From positions 1 through 53,907 of the forward strand of contig NZ_AOIN01000038.1 of assembly GCF_000337135.1 (NCBI RefSeq): DNA of 53,907 nt, written 5' to 3'. Positions 7,490 through 16,434 of this stretch are shown piece after piece; the first letter of the stretch is position 1; each line of letters begins with the position of its first letter. The translations under genes were made by a program, and so were the position numbers. Source of the stretch: Natrialba chahannaoensis JCM 10990. GTDB lineage: Archaea; Halobacteriota; Halobacteria; Halobacteriales; Natrialbaceae. Under the pieces are notes generated by a model, which ran no database searches, had not been told where the DNA came from, and worked only from the letters and a program-made list of their open reading frames with translations.

Positions 7490-10486
7490 ATGTCACGCAA
7501 TGTAGACAACAAGACTGATCCACGGAGTACTGCTGCCGATCCAACCGTCAAAGACGACACCTCTCCCCAGTCGACTGACGGCGACTCACAACCACCGCTC
7601 TCGTCCGACACAGCCACTGCAGACACGCTTGCAGGAAGCATCGACAACGACTCCTCCATCGACCGTCGAACGTTCCTCAGCCTCTCCGCAGCAACCGGCG
7701 CTGCCCTTACTCTTCCCGGCAGCGCCACCGCCGACGTGAGCGACGACATCCTCACCGACGAACTCGAGTACGTCCTGAATCACACCCCTGAAGAGTACGA
7801 GGCTGCGACGAGTATCGTCTTCACCGATCAGGACACGTTCGACGCGTTCGCAGACGAGTACGAGGAGGACCCAGACCCGGACCTCTCTCGCGCCCCGAAG
7901 GCGGTCACCCGCGAGTTACCGACACTGTCCGCACACGCACACCTCACGGCGGCGGAGGTCGAGGACGTACTCGCGATGGGAGATGGCGACGACGGTGATG
8001 GTATCGGCGCAATGAACTTCGCACCCGGTGCGAATCCCTGGTGGACACTCGAGGAGCCCTACGCGGACGGCGTCTTCCCACCGATCGAAGAGGCACGCGA
8101 GTACATCGCCTACGAGGAGACGGTCCAGGCACTCGAGTACATCGAGAATACGCATTCGGACCGCGTTCACGTAGAGTCGATTGGCGAGTCGCCAGGCTGG
8201 ACGAACCTGTACACCGGCGAGGACCCCGATCCACGCGATATCTACGTCGCGGAGGTCACGAACGACGTCCACGACGACGCGTCGTTCGCCGCGAAAGAGA
8301 AGGTCGTCTACTCACTCAACATTCACGGCGACGAGCGGGCGGGAACGGAGGCTGGCTGTCGGCTGATCGAGGAAATCGCACGCGGCGAGGCGGCCGATTT
8401 CGAGCACCTGCTCGACGATATCGTCTTGCTGTTCCTGTTCACGAACCCCGACGGCTGGGTTTCGCGCAAGCCTCAGACCGAGGTTCCATGGGTCGCCGAC
8501 CACAATACCAACTTCCAGCGTGGCAATGCGAGCACGTTCGAGGGACAGCCGGTCGACACCAACCGTCAGTATCCGACGATGGGGTGGACGAATCCGAGCT
8601 TCCGGCCGGCGGAGCCGGAGGGTGCGCCAGAGGAGTTCCACGACCTCGTACCTGACTCGCTCGCCATCGTCGAGCACTTCCGCGAGTACGACAACGTGGC
8701 GTTCCTCTGTGACTACCACGGGATGTACACCGCGGATCACATGGTGTTCAACCTCGAGACGAACGCGCCGTTCGACCACGACGGCACGCACGACCTGGAC
8801 GAGGTCAATATCCAGATCGGCGAGGGGATGCAGGAGTTCTGGGGCGACATCGACGCGATCGCGGACGATATCTCCACGGCCGGCGAGGAGATGTATGGAT
8901 TCCCGTTCGTACCGGACGGCGACAGCTGCGACGGCTTGTTCGACTGGGGGACGATCTACGACTCGCTGTCCTACCAGATCACCGGCGGCTTCCTCGGCTG
9001 GGCCGGCCAGCCAGAGGAGTTCGGCGGACTCGGTGCGATCACGGTTGCACCGGAGATCATCCTCTCGAACCACTACACCGCCGCACAGAAGAAGTGGAAA
9101 CCATACTGGACGCGCCACTACGAGGAGGCCTACCGGATCTCGATGCGCGAGTACGCCGCGATGACGGCCCGCGAGACGCACGCGACCGTCGAAACCGGTG
9201 GCCAGGACACTGCCTACGTCACGACGGACGAACTGACGCGCTCCTCGGCAGATCTGCCACACACCGACGACCAGCCCGGTCGGGGAGGCCCTGGCCGTGG
9301 CGGCCCAGGACGGGGTCGCGGGCAGGGCCAAGAGCGCGCAACGTCGGTCCAGCGCCGCCACGAGGTCGTCCAGCCGGGCCCCGGCACCCAGTCCCAGCTC
9401 AGCGCCGAGACGACTGCGGACTCACACTCGTTGTTCGTCGACCTCGAGGGCGTCGGGAACGCGACCGAGGGGGCCGTTCGCGTCCGAAACCCTGACGGAA
9501 CCGTCGTCCACGAGATCGATATCGACGCGAAGGCAGACCCGCGAAACTCGGCTGCGCGAACGCACGACTTCGAGGAGGTCTTCGTGCGCCGACCCGAGGC
9601 CGGCCAGTGGACTATCGAGGCAGAGAGCGACGCCGAACTCAACGTCCTCACGACGGTCGTCGACGTCGCGGACGACGAGGAAATCCCGGACCCAGTGGAG
9701 GTGCTCGGCTACGAACAGCGCGAGTACTCGGTCAACCCGATGCAGTTCTTCGCGGACCTCGACGACGATGTCGTCGACGGCGACATCGAGGGCATGAGCG
9801 TCCACCACGTCAGCGTCGGCCGACTCCTCCGGGGGAACTCCGGCATGCGCCACTACGACAAGGTCGTCGTCTCGCACGACGACGGCATCGACGACCCTGA
9901 CTACGTCGGTGCACTCGAGGACTTCGTCGAGGCCGGCGGCGACCTCGTCCTCACGGATTCGGGTGTCAACCTGCTCGCGGTACTGGAGACCGGTGGGGCC
10001 ACAGACATCGCAGGAGACGACATCGCGAACATCCTCGTGCCGTTCGCCAACCTCGAGGATCGGGACTTCGACCACCCGCTGCTGGCCGGCATCAGAACCC
10101 GTCAGCAGGAGATCTGGAAGGGGTCACAGCTTGGGTATACGACCGGCGTCGACCAGCCTGCGACCATCGTCGATGTGGACGCCTTCGAGACGGCTGGCGG
10201 TGCCGTCGCCGGGACGTTCACCACGGCCGCGCTGCAGGACGGCGAATCGACCCAACTCGAGTCGGGTGTCGCTGCGGGGCTGCTTCCCGCCGATGGGGGC
10301 GACGGCGAGATTGCCGTCGTCGGCTCGGTGCTCCCGCCGGCCCAGCAGACCGAACTCCATCCGTTCGGGATGGCGGACTACGCGGTGTCGTTCATGGGTC
10401 ACACCCTGCTGTGTAACGCACTCGGCTTCGAGCAGCGCCGCTATGCTGACGGAGAACTGGTGAGAACGTACGGTGAGATACGGTAG
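7490..10486 (+). CDS. Tat-exported M14-family zinc carboxypeptidase, multidomain
   Basis: A 998-residue protein, probably an extracellular or surface peptidase. The start is the ATG giving MSRNVDNK; an upstream GTG at 7439 adds unsupported residues. The Tat signal is DRRTFLSLSAATGAAL with the arginine pair at 59-60 and an Ala-rich stretch ending GSATA. The M14 catalytic domain (about 190-560) has the zinc motif HGDE (H279, E282) and the third ligand in DYHGMY (H410). A candidate catalytic Glu lies in VAPEIILSN. A Gly/Arg/Pro-rich linker (about 594-616) follows, then a beta domain resembling a pre-peptidase C-terminal domain, and a C-terminal domain with DFVEAGGDLVLTDSG that resembles class I glutaminase-amidotransferase-like folds. 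The latter two assignments are tentative. Confidence 0.88.
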   Translation: MSRNVDNKTDPRSTAADPTVKDDTSPQSTDGDSQPPLSSDTATADTLAGSIDNDSSIDRRTFLSLSAATGAALTLPGSATADVSDDILTDELEYVLNHTPEEYEAATSIVFTDQDTFDAFADEYEEDPDPDLSRAPKAVTRELPTLSAHAHLTAAEVEDVLAMGDGDDGDGIGAMNFAPGANPWWTLEEPYADGVFPPIEEAREYIAYEETVQALEYIENTHSDRVHVESIGESPGWTNLYTGEDPDPRDIYVAEVTNDVHDDASFAAKEKVVYSLNIHGDERAGTEAGCRLIEEIARGEAADFEHLLDDIVLLFLFTNPDGWVSRKPQTEVPWVADHNTNFQRGNASTFEGQPVDTNRQYPTMGWTNPSFRPAEPEGAPEEFHDLVPDSLAIVEHFREYDNVAFLCDYHGMYTADHMVFNLETNAPFDHDGTHDLDEVNIQIGEGMQEFWGDIDAIADDISTAGEEMYGFPFVPDGDSCDGLFDWGTIYDSLSYQITGGFLGWAGQPEEFGGLGAITVAPEIILSNHYTAAQKKWKPYWTRHYEEAYRISMREYAAMTARETHATVETGGQDTAYVTTDELTRSSADLPHTDDQPGRGGPGRGGPGRGRGQGQERATSVQRRHEVVQPGPGTQSQLSAETTADSHSLFVDLEGVGNATEGAVRVRNPDGTVVHEIDIDAKADPRNSAARTHDFEEVFVRRPEAGQWTIEAESDAELNVLTTVVDVADDEEIPDPVEVLGYEQREYSVNPMQFFADLDDDVVDGDIEGMSVHHVSVGRLLRGNSGMRHYDKVVVSHDDGIDDPDYVGALEDFVEAGGDLVLTDSGVNLLAVLETGGATDIAGDDIANILVPFANLEDRDFDHPLLAGIRTRQQEIWKGSQLGYTTGVDQPATIVDVDAFETAGGAVAGTFTTAALQDGESTQLESGVAAGLLPADGGDGEIAVVGSVLPPAQQTELHPFGMADYAVSFMGHTLLCNALGFEQRRYADGELVRTYGEIR

Positions 10487-10517
10487 ACGGTAGCCGCCGA
10501 GAAACGTCGGCGACGAT

Positions 10518-12236
10518 CTACTGCAGCGCCGCCAACTCGAACTCGAACGCCGCAACCGGCACCTCGAGGTCGTGCTCGACGAGCACCTTCGGGTGGACCT
10601 CACCGATGACGCCGACTTCCTCGCCGTCGATGACGACGGACGCCGTCCGACCCGAGATGAAGGTCGGGTGCTCGGTCGGCGGCGTCTCGAGTTCCACGTC
10701 GAAGCGCCGCGCCAGCGCCTGCAGGCGCGCCTTGGCGTCCTCGTAGCCAGCGTCGTGGTTCGCGAGGGCGGCACCGACGTGGCGCTGTTCGGTGACACCG
10801 GTGTTCTCGCGTTCGTCGACGGCAGCGGTGAAGCCGATCTCGGCGAGGTGCTGTGGGTACGCGCGGTGGGTGTTTCGTTCAAGGACCATCAGGAGCGACG
10901 GCATGACCCACGTCCGCAACATTGTGAAGTCCTCGCTGTAGGGTTCCTTGATCGTCGCGGCCTCGCCAGCGCCGTAGGCGTCCGCGTCGGGAGCGATATC
11001 GAGGCGCTCGTAGTTCTCCTCCTCGCTGATCATGTGGAAGTTGAGCAGGTCTTCGAAGCCGAGGCCAACGAGTTGCGTGCGCGCGGCGTCCTCGAGTCGG
11101 GAGCGCTCGTGGCGACCGCCGACGGTGCCCACGTCTGGGTACTCCGGCTCGAGTTCGTTGAAGCCGTAGGCCCGGCCGAGGTCGTCGATGACGTCGAGGG
11201 GATGGAGAACGTCGACGCGGTAGGGTGGGATGGTGAACTCGTAGACGAGCTCGTCGGCGTCTTCGCCGTCTTCTTTTGTGGCTTCGAGTCCGGACCGTTC
11301 TGCCAGGTCGATCACTTCGTCCGGATCGAGGTTGAGTCCCAGAATCGTCTCGATGCGCTTGTGCGGGACGGATTTCGTCTTCGTCGAGAGATCCGGACGG
11401 ACGATTTCGTGATCGTCGTACTCAACGGTCACATCTTCGATCGTCGCGCCGCGGGCCGCGAGCGCGTAGCAGACGATGTTCAGCATCTTGTCGATCGTCC
11501 ACTGGTCGGTGCCGGTCATCTCGACGAACAGGTCCCGGGACTCTGTCGACACTTCGGTCCGGCGGCCGTTGATGACGGGCGGGAACGAGAACAGGCCGAT
11601 GTCGTCGTAGATCGCCGGGTAGCGCTCGTACTCGCTGACGAGATCCGCGTAGGTGCGGCCAGTGTCGTGTTCCTCTAACACTTCGGCAGGCGTCAGTTCG
11701 GCGTCCGAATCGAGCGGGACGAAGCGGTCCTCGTCGGGTTCGACGCCGACGTACTCGATAGTGGGGGTATCGGCGTCGGTAGCCGACGCCCCTTTCAGCA
11801 TGGTTAAGTCGTGAACCCCAATCGCGCCCTTCGCGCGCTTTCGCCCCATCGTCGCGTGCAGTTTCTCCTGTAACTGGATGAGCGAGTCGAGTCCATCCTC
11901 GTCCAGACTCACGTCGCGGATCACCGCACCGGTCACGTACGGTCGCTCGTCGGGGACGGAGTCGTCGACTTTGATAGTCCACTCCGCCGAGTTTGTCGAA
12001 GGGACGTGCACGCCGCGGGCGTCGCCGTACTGGTAGCGAAGCGACCGCGCCACGCCCTCGACCGAGAGGCGGTCGAGGCGATCCGGCGCGAACTCGAGTT
12101 CGAACGCGCCGTCCTCGGTGCGGCCCTCGAACTCGAGTCCGAGGCCGAACAGATCGTCTTTGAGCTCCTCGTCGTCCACGTCGTCGTGGCCGGCCAGCGC
12201 TCGCAGTTCGTCGGGGTCGATGTCGACCGTTGGCAT
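10518..12236 (-). CDS. pheT: Phenylalanyl-tRNA synthetase beta subunit
   Basis: The 572-residue archaeal/eukaryal-type beta chain of the alpha2-beta2 enzyme, shorter than bacterial PheT. It begins MPTVDIDPDELRALAG and contains the B3/B4 tRNA-editing region (KRAKGAIGVHDL, PPVINGRRTEVS), the B5 domain (SVPHKRIETILGLNLDPDEV, PPYRVDVLHPLDVIDDL) and the catalytic-like B6/B7 core. Its ATG overlaps the stop of pheS by one base (TGATG), so the two are co-translated in one operon and give equal subunit amounts. It is convergent with the carboxypeptidase gene. Confidence 0.96.
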   Translation of the reverse strand: MPTVDIDPDELRALAGHDDVDDEELKDDLFGLGLEFEGRTEDGAFELEFAPDRLDRLSVEGVARSLRYQYGDARGVHVPSTNSAEWTIKVDDSVPDERPYVTGAVIRDVSLDEDGLDSLIQLQEKLHATMGRKRAKGAIGVHDLTMLKGASATDADTPTIEYVGVEPDEDRFVPLDSDAELTPAEVLEEHDTGRTYADLVSEYERYPAIYDDIGLFSFPPVINGRRTEVSTESRDLFVEMTGTDQWTIDKMLNIVCYALAARGATIEDVTVEYDDHEIVRPDLSTKTKSVPHKRIETILGLNLDPDEVIDLAERSGLEATKEDGEDADELVYEFTIPPYRVDVLHPLDVIDDLGRAYGFNELEPEYPDVGTVGGRHERSRLEDAARTQLVGLGFEDLLNFHMISEEENYERLDIAPDADAYGAGEAATIKEPYSEDFTMLRTWVMPSLLMVLERNTHRAYPQHLAEIGFTAAVDERENTGVTEQRHVGAALANHDAGYEDAKARLQALARRFDVELETPPTEHPTFISGRTASVVIDGEEVGVIGEVHPKVLVEHDLEVPVAAFEFELAALQ

Positions 12237-13744
12237 CAGTAGGTCACCTCCGTCTCGCGCAGCAGTTCCAGGTCACACAGCGTGCCGTGGATGTCTCGGA
12301 TATCCTCGAAGCCGTACATCAGCATGAGCAGTCGCTCGAGGGCGAGTCCCCAGGCCATCACGTCACACTCGACGCCCAGCGGTTCGAGCATCTCCTCGCG
12401 GAAGATGCCCGAGTTGCCGATCTCGACGAGTTCGCCCGTCGTCGGGTGGGTCCCGAACAGTTCGAACGACGGCTCGGTGTAGGGGTTGTAGTGGGGCTTG
12501 AACTGGATGTCCTCGATGCCGAACTGGGCGTAGAACTCCTCGAAGGTCCCCATCAGGTCACGGACCGAGAGGTCCTCGGCCATCACCCAGCCCTCAATCT
12601 GGAAGAACTCCAGCAGGTGCGTCGGATCGAGGGTGTCGTTGCGGTACACTTTCTCGACGCTGAAGAAGCGCGCGGGTGGTTCGATCTCGCCGATTTCCTC
12701 GCCGGATAGATATCGGGTCGACAGGGATGTCGTGTGACCGCGAAGTGCGAGTGCGCGGGCGAAGTCCTCGTCCCACGGCGAGTGATACCCCTCACCGTCC
12801 GGGCCGACGCCTTCCTTGTGTGCGCGCTCGACGTCTGTGACAAGCTCCTCGGGAAGGTCGTCGATGTGCGTCGGCTGCTCCAGGGCGAATCGGTCCCAGT
12901 GTGTGCGGGCCGGGTGGTCCTGGGGCATGAACAGACAGTCGTTGATCCAGAAGTCCGCGTCGACGTGTGGGCCTTCCATCTCCTGGAAGCCCATGCCGAC
13001 GAGGACGTCCTTCACGCGGTCGGCCGTCTGGCGCAGGATGTGCACGCGACCGCCTTCGAACTGCTCTGCGTCGGCTTCGACGTTGTACTCGGCGAACTCG
13101 ACGTCCTCCCACTCGCCGCCGGTCAGGAGGTCGGGCGTCACCTGGCCGACCGTCTCGGCCGTCTCGAGTCCTGCCATCAGTTCCGTCACACCGTCGTCGG
13201 TCACTGTGGCCTCGCGGATCGTCGTCTCGCTGATTTCAAGGAGCCCGCGTCGTTCGAGTTGGTCGCGAACCTCGGCGTCGTCGAGGCCCTCGCCTGCAGC
13301 GAGAGCCTGGAGTGCACTCGCCTCCTCGTCACTCGCGGGATCGGCGTCTGGGTCCGCGGTGATCTCACCGCTGTCGATCTGTCCGTACCCCTTGCGCGCG
13401 TAGTTCGAAAGCGCGATGTCGACCTGCGGACCCTCGAGTCCGGACGCGCCGATGACCTGCCCCATCGAGACCGGGTCGTCGTCGGCATCGGCCTCGAGTG
13501 CGGCCTCGTAGAGGCTTATTTCGGGCAGTTCGATCTCGGCGTACTCGCGTCCTTCGTCGGTGAGCGTGATCGTTTCGTCGACGCGTTCCGAGACGGTGAC
13601 AAGCCCCTCCGCTTCGAGTTCGAAGACCGCACCGGTGACGGTCTCCGGGGGCAGGTCGGTCGCCTCGGCGAGGGCGTCGACGAACGTTGCTTCGTCCGCG
13701 CTCGCGGCCTCCAAGACCGCGACCTGTGCTGCTGGTAGTTGCAT
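12236..13744 (-). CDS. pheS: Phenylalanyl-tRNA synthetase alpha subunit
   Basis: The 502-residue catalytic chain that, with PheT, charges tRNA-Phe. The N-terminal 200 residues are winged-helix modules (FELEAEGLVTVSERVDE) used for tRNA contact in archaeal/eukaryal PheRS. The class II catalytic core has motif 2-like residues around RYLSGEEIGEIEPPARFFSVEKVYRNDTLD and motif 3 GLALERLLMLMYG. First gene of the pheS-pheT operon. No confident TATA box at canonical spacing was found; a TATAC word lies only about 4-13 nt before the ATG, so the true transcription start may be further upstream. Confidence 0.96.
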   Translation of the reverse strand: MQLPAAQVAVLEAASADEATFVDALAEATDLPPETVTGAVFELEAEGLVTVSERVDETITLTDEGREYAEIELPEISLYEAALEADADDDPVSMGQVIGASGLEGPQVDIALSNYARKGYGQIDSGEITADPDADPASDEEASALQALAAGEGLDDAEVRDQLERRGLLEISETTIREATVTDDGVTELMAGLETAETVGQVTPDLLTGGEWEDVEFAEYNVEADAEQFEGGRVHILRQTADRVKDVLVGMGFQEMEGPHVDADFWINDCLFMPQDHPARTHWDRFALEQPTHIDDLPEELVTDVERAHKEGVGPDGEGYHSPWDEDFARALALRGHTTSLSTRYLSGEEIGEIEPPARFFSVEKVYRNDTLDPTHLLEFFQIEGWVMAEDLSVRDLMGTFEEFYAQFGIEDIQFKPHYNPYTEPSFELFGTHPTTGELVEIGNSGIFREEMLEPLGVECDVMAWGLALERLLMLMYGFEDIRDIHGTLCDLELLRETEVTY

Positions 13745-14149
13745 TCGCTTGTATAGATGGCTGCGTGGTGGTCAGTTAGCGGTTCCGACTCGGACCGATG
13801 CTGCAGTGGCGCGGTTCGAAGCCGAGGGGCTGGCGATGTCCCTCTCGACGCCGAACGATGCGCCTGCGGCCGGTTTCGCCGCGTCAACCCGGTGTGGGTC
13901 CTCGCGGGTCCGCCGACCCGTACTCAGTCCGCAAAAACGAACCCGAATCCCGCACACGAGAGCTGTGGCTTTCGCACGACGCTGGCACGAGCGGTGGATT
14001 CGGGTGCCATACCCGTTCGATACGATGCGCGGTGCAAAAGCGTTGCGGGACGGTGACCGTGGTCGTCCGCTGTCTCTTAGGACATATTGGTGACCCTGAT
14101 ATACTCTGAAGCAAATAGGTTTCAAGACACCGGCCGCCGAAGCAACCCT
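13745..14149. other. Intergenic region between pheS and the DUF5518-type gene
   Basis: About 400 bases with no gene I can support. Both strands show short open frames typical of GC-rich shadow frames. A GGTTCGAAGCC word near 13810 resembles a tRNA T-arm, but no acceptor or anticodon arm fits around it. GCAAATAGG near 14113-14121 is a plausible TATA-like element for the downstream gene. Confidence 0.5.
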
Positions 14150-14701
14150 ATGTCGTACTCGAGTGACCCTGATCGGAACGCTGGTTCGGATCATCATTCA
14201 GATTCAAAGTCAGATTCAGACTCTGATTTCGGTTCCAACACAGACACCGGTCCCAGGTTCGATCACAATTCCAAACCAACCGCCGGTTCGCATCCTCGGC
14301 CAGGCCCCGAAACCGGCCCGACTGCAGCCGAATCGTCTCGGTCCCCGCTGGTCAACGGACTGATCGGCGGCCTCGTCGCGACAATACTGACGTTCATCCC
14401 GTTTGCGTCACTTCTCGGCGGGACACTCGCAGGTTATCTCAACGGACCAGATCTGACAGCGGGAATGATCGCTGGGCTCGTCGCCGGCGTCGTCTATGCG
14501 GTGGCGACTGTTGTCATGAGCTTCGTGTTCGGCGGATTCTTGCTCGCGCTCGTCGGCGCGCCGATGGCGGGGGGAATGGGTGGACTTCTGTTCCTCGCTG
14601 CGATCTTCGCCATCTTCTACGCCATCGGCTTCGCTCTCGTCGGCGGTGCGCTGGGTGCGTTTTTGAACCAGGAGTTTGGCGGCGACGCTGGTCGTCTCTA
14701 A
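14150..14701 (+). CDS. DUF5518-type haloarchaeal membrane protein
   Basis: 183 residues from the ATG giving MSYSSDPDRN. The first 65 residues are hydrophilic, Ser/Asp-rich and probably disordered (DSKSDSDSDFGSNTD). The rest forms four membrane segments rich in glycine: LVNGLIGGLVATILTFIPFA, LLGGTLAGYLNG, GMIAGLVAGVVYAVATVVMS and GGLLFLAAIFAIFYAIGF. The 'SPLVNGLIGGLV...PFASLLGGTLAGYL' pattern is that of the DUF5518 family. No biochemical role is known. It faces the low-complexity gene convergently with 40 bases between stops. Confidence 0.75.
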   Translation: MSYSSDPDRNAGSDHHSDSKSDSDSDFGSNTDTGPRFDHNSKPTAGSHPRPGPETGPTAAESSRSPLVNGLIGGLVATILTFIPFASLLGGTLAGYLNGPDLTAGMIAGLVAGVVYAVATVVMSFVFGGFLLALVGAPMAGGMGGLLFLAAIFAIFYAIGFALVGGALGAFLNQEFGGDAGRL

Positions 14702-14741
14702 GTGTTCCCTGACGAGTTCGGAACTAGACGGCACTCACTCG

Positions 14742-16301
14742 CTACGAGTTTGACACCCGCGTCGTCTCCAGCGATCCCGACTCGACCCAGACGAACCCCG
14801 ACTGCTCGGCCGCAGCCTTCGCTCGCGTCACCGCCGCTGGATCGAACGCGTCCGCGAATTCGATGCGCGTCTCCGCCTTCTCGGCTGCCGGCAACTCGGG
14901 GAGGAACTCGTCGTCCTCGAGTAGCCCCTGAACTGACACGGTGCCACCTGCGCCGAGGGCAGCACCCAGTGCACGATACTGGTCATTTTCGGTCTCCCAC
15001 TCGACATCGCTGCCGAAGGAGTCGTTCGAGACGCGTGTCGTGGTGCTGGTGCCCGAGAGCGAGCCGAAGCCGTCGGTGTCCGTCGTCTCCTGGCCCGATT
15101 CATTTGACGGGCGATCGAATCCCTTGAGTGCAGTTCCAGCACTCGTTTCGGCTCCTTGATTTCGTGCGCTGCCCTTCTTGTCGCTTCCGTCACTTTCGGT
15201 ACTCCCGCCACTTCCGCCACTTCCGTCACTCTCGTCCCTCCCGTCGCTTCCGTCTCTCCCGCCGCTCACCCGCGACACACTCGGCGAGCCGCGGAGTTCG
15301 AACTCGCCACCTTCTGTTGTCCCAGTTGTTTCCGCTGACGACTCATCAGCGGACGGGGTGGGTGGCGACTCCGTCGATGAATCCATCTCTTCACCCCCTC
15401 TCCCGTCGTCCTCCTCTGCCTCCTCGATCAGCGACCCAAACTCGTCTAGCGTTGGTTGGACACTGTCTTCGTCCCGACTTCGGTCGCCGTCTCGGTTACG
15501 CTGTTGTCCGCGTCCATGCCCCTGTCCCTGCCCACGACCCTGCTCCTGTCCCCGCTTCCGCCCCCGTTCTCGTTCGCGCCCCTCCGCCCAGTCAGGCCAT
15601 GGCTCCTCGCCATGGGGAACGGGACTCGAGTCCCCTGCCGATTCGTCGGGCACGTACGCCGCCACCCCGTGCTCGGGGAGCAGCGACTCGCCATCCACGC
15701 CCACGTCGATCCGCTCGCCGTACCGATCGCGAAGGGACTCGAGTGCAGTCACTTCAACGAGCGCGGCGCGCCAGCGATCGACGCCCGTCGAGAGGAGGAC
15801 GAACTGCGCGTCGGTTCCCGCCAGAATCGAGGTGTTGATTCCCTGCAGGATCGCCGGCAGGTTGTCGGTGCCGAGCGGCGTGTCGGGATAGTCAACCGTC
15901 GTCTCACGCTGACGGCCCCGGTAGTCGGTCGCCTGGAGCTGAAGCCGCTCGGCCGACCGCAGTCCTGCGGTGAGTTGTTCGCACTGGAACGACCAGCCGA
16001 TGTCGTCGAAGACGGCGACGAGTTCGCGCTCGAGAGCCTCCTGTGCGTAGCGGGCCGAACAGGTGACCCCGCGCTTGCTCTCGGTGATTAGCTGGCGGAG
16101 CACGGCGGTTCGATTTCGACCGGACTCGAGTTCGGCGGCCAGCGCGTTCGCGAGGTCGTCGGTTCCGGTGCTCTCGTGAGGCTGTGCTGGCCGGAGATCA
16201 GTTGCCGTCACGCCAAAGGTACCGAGAACGTCCGCACAGCGCAAGAGGTCGTCCGCAGCATCGGCAGAATCGGACGAACCGGGAGGGCGAGAGGCGGGCA
16301 T
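14742..16301 (-). CDS. Unrecognised haloarchaeal protein with long low-complexity centre
   Basis: 519 residues. I do not recognise the family. An ordered N-terminal domain (about 1-215) includes a pattern like KRGVTCSARYAQEALEREL and ATDYRGRQRETTVDYPDTPLG, and ends in alternating strands (AQFVLLSTGVDRWRAALVEV). The middle (about 220-420) is highly biased: an Arg/Gly/Gln-rich stretch (RGRKRGQEQGRGQ type) followed by Ser/Gly/Asp repeats, probably disordered. The last 90 residues (VQGLLEDDEFLPELPAAEKAE ... GFVWVESGSLE) look folded again. It lies 133 bases downstream of trpS but has its own TATA box, so it is probably transcribed independently. The mix of ordered ends and an RG-like centre hints at nucleic-acid contact, but that is only inference. 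Confidence 0.8.
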   Translation of the reverse strand: MPASRPPGSSDSADAADDLLRCADVLGTFGVTATDLRPAQPHESTGTDDLANALAAELESGRNRTAVLRQLITESKRGVTCSARYAQEALERELVAVFDDIGWSFQCEQLTAGLRSAERLQLQATDYRGRQRETTVDYPDTPLGTDNLPAILQGINTSILAGTDAQFVLLSTGVDRWRAALVEVTALESLRDRYGERIDVGVDGESLLPEHGVAAYVPDESAGDSSPVPHGEEPWPDWAEGRERERGRKRGQEQGRGQGQGHGRGQQRNRDGDRSRDEDSVQPTLDEFGSLIEEAEEDDGRGGEEMDSSTESPPTPSADESSAETTGTTEGGEFELRGSPSVSRVSGGRDGSDGRDESDGSGGSGGSTESDGSDKKGSARNQGAETSAGTALKGFDRPSNESGQETTDTDGFGSLSGTSTTTRVSNDSFGSDVEWETENDQYRALGAALGAGGTVSVQGLLEDDEFLPELPAAEKAETRIEFADAFDPAAVTRAKAAAEQSGFVWVESGSLETTRVSNS

Positions 16302-16328
16302 CCGTTAGGGGTGCTTTCACGAACGTAC

Positions 16329-16337
16329 CTATATAAC
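16329..16337 (-). promoter_or_regulatory. TATA-like box for the 14742-16301 gene
   Basis: GTTATATAG on the minus strand, about 28-36 nt before the ATG. It indicates a promoter separate from trpS. Confidence 0.6.
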
Positions 16338-16434
16338 TTCGTCAGACGCCAAAACATAACGCTGCTATCGAAAGAAACAGATGCCAGCCAACTGGACAGC
16401 GTCGCCTTCTCGAGTGCGACGAGATCGTCGTCCG

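Noticed and set aside
8312-9361. 349-codon open frame opposite the carboxypeptidase gene
   Set aside because: Shadow frame within the M14 domain coding sequence.
13800-13830. Possible tRNA from a GGTTCGAAGCC T-arm-like word
   Set aside because: No acceptor stem, D-arm or anticodon arm can be fitted around it.
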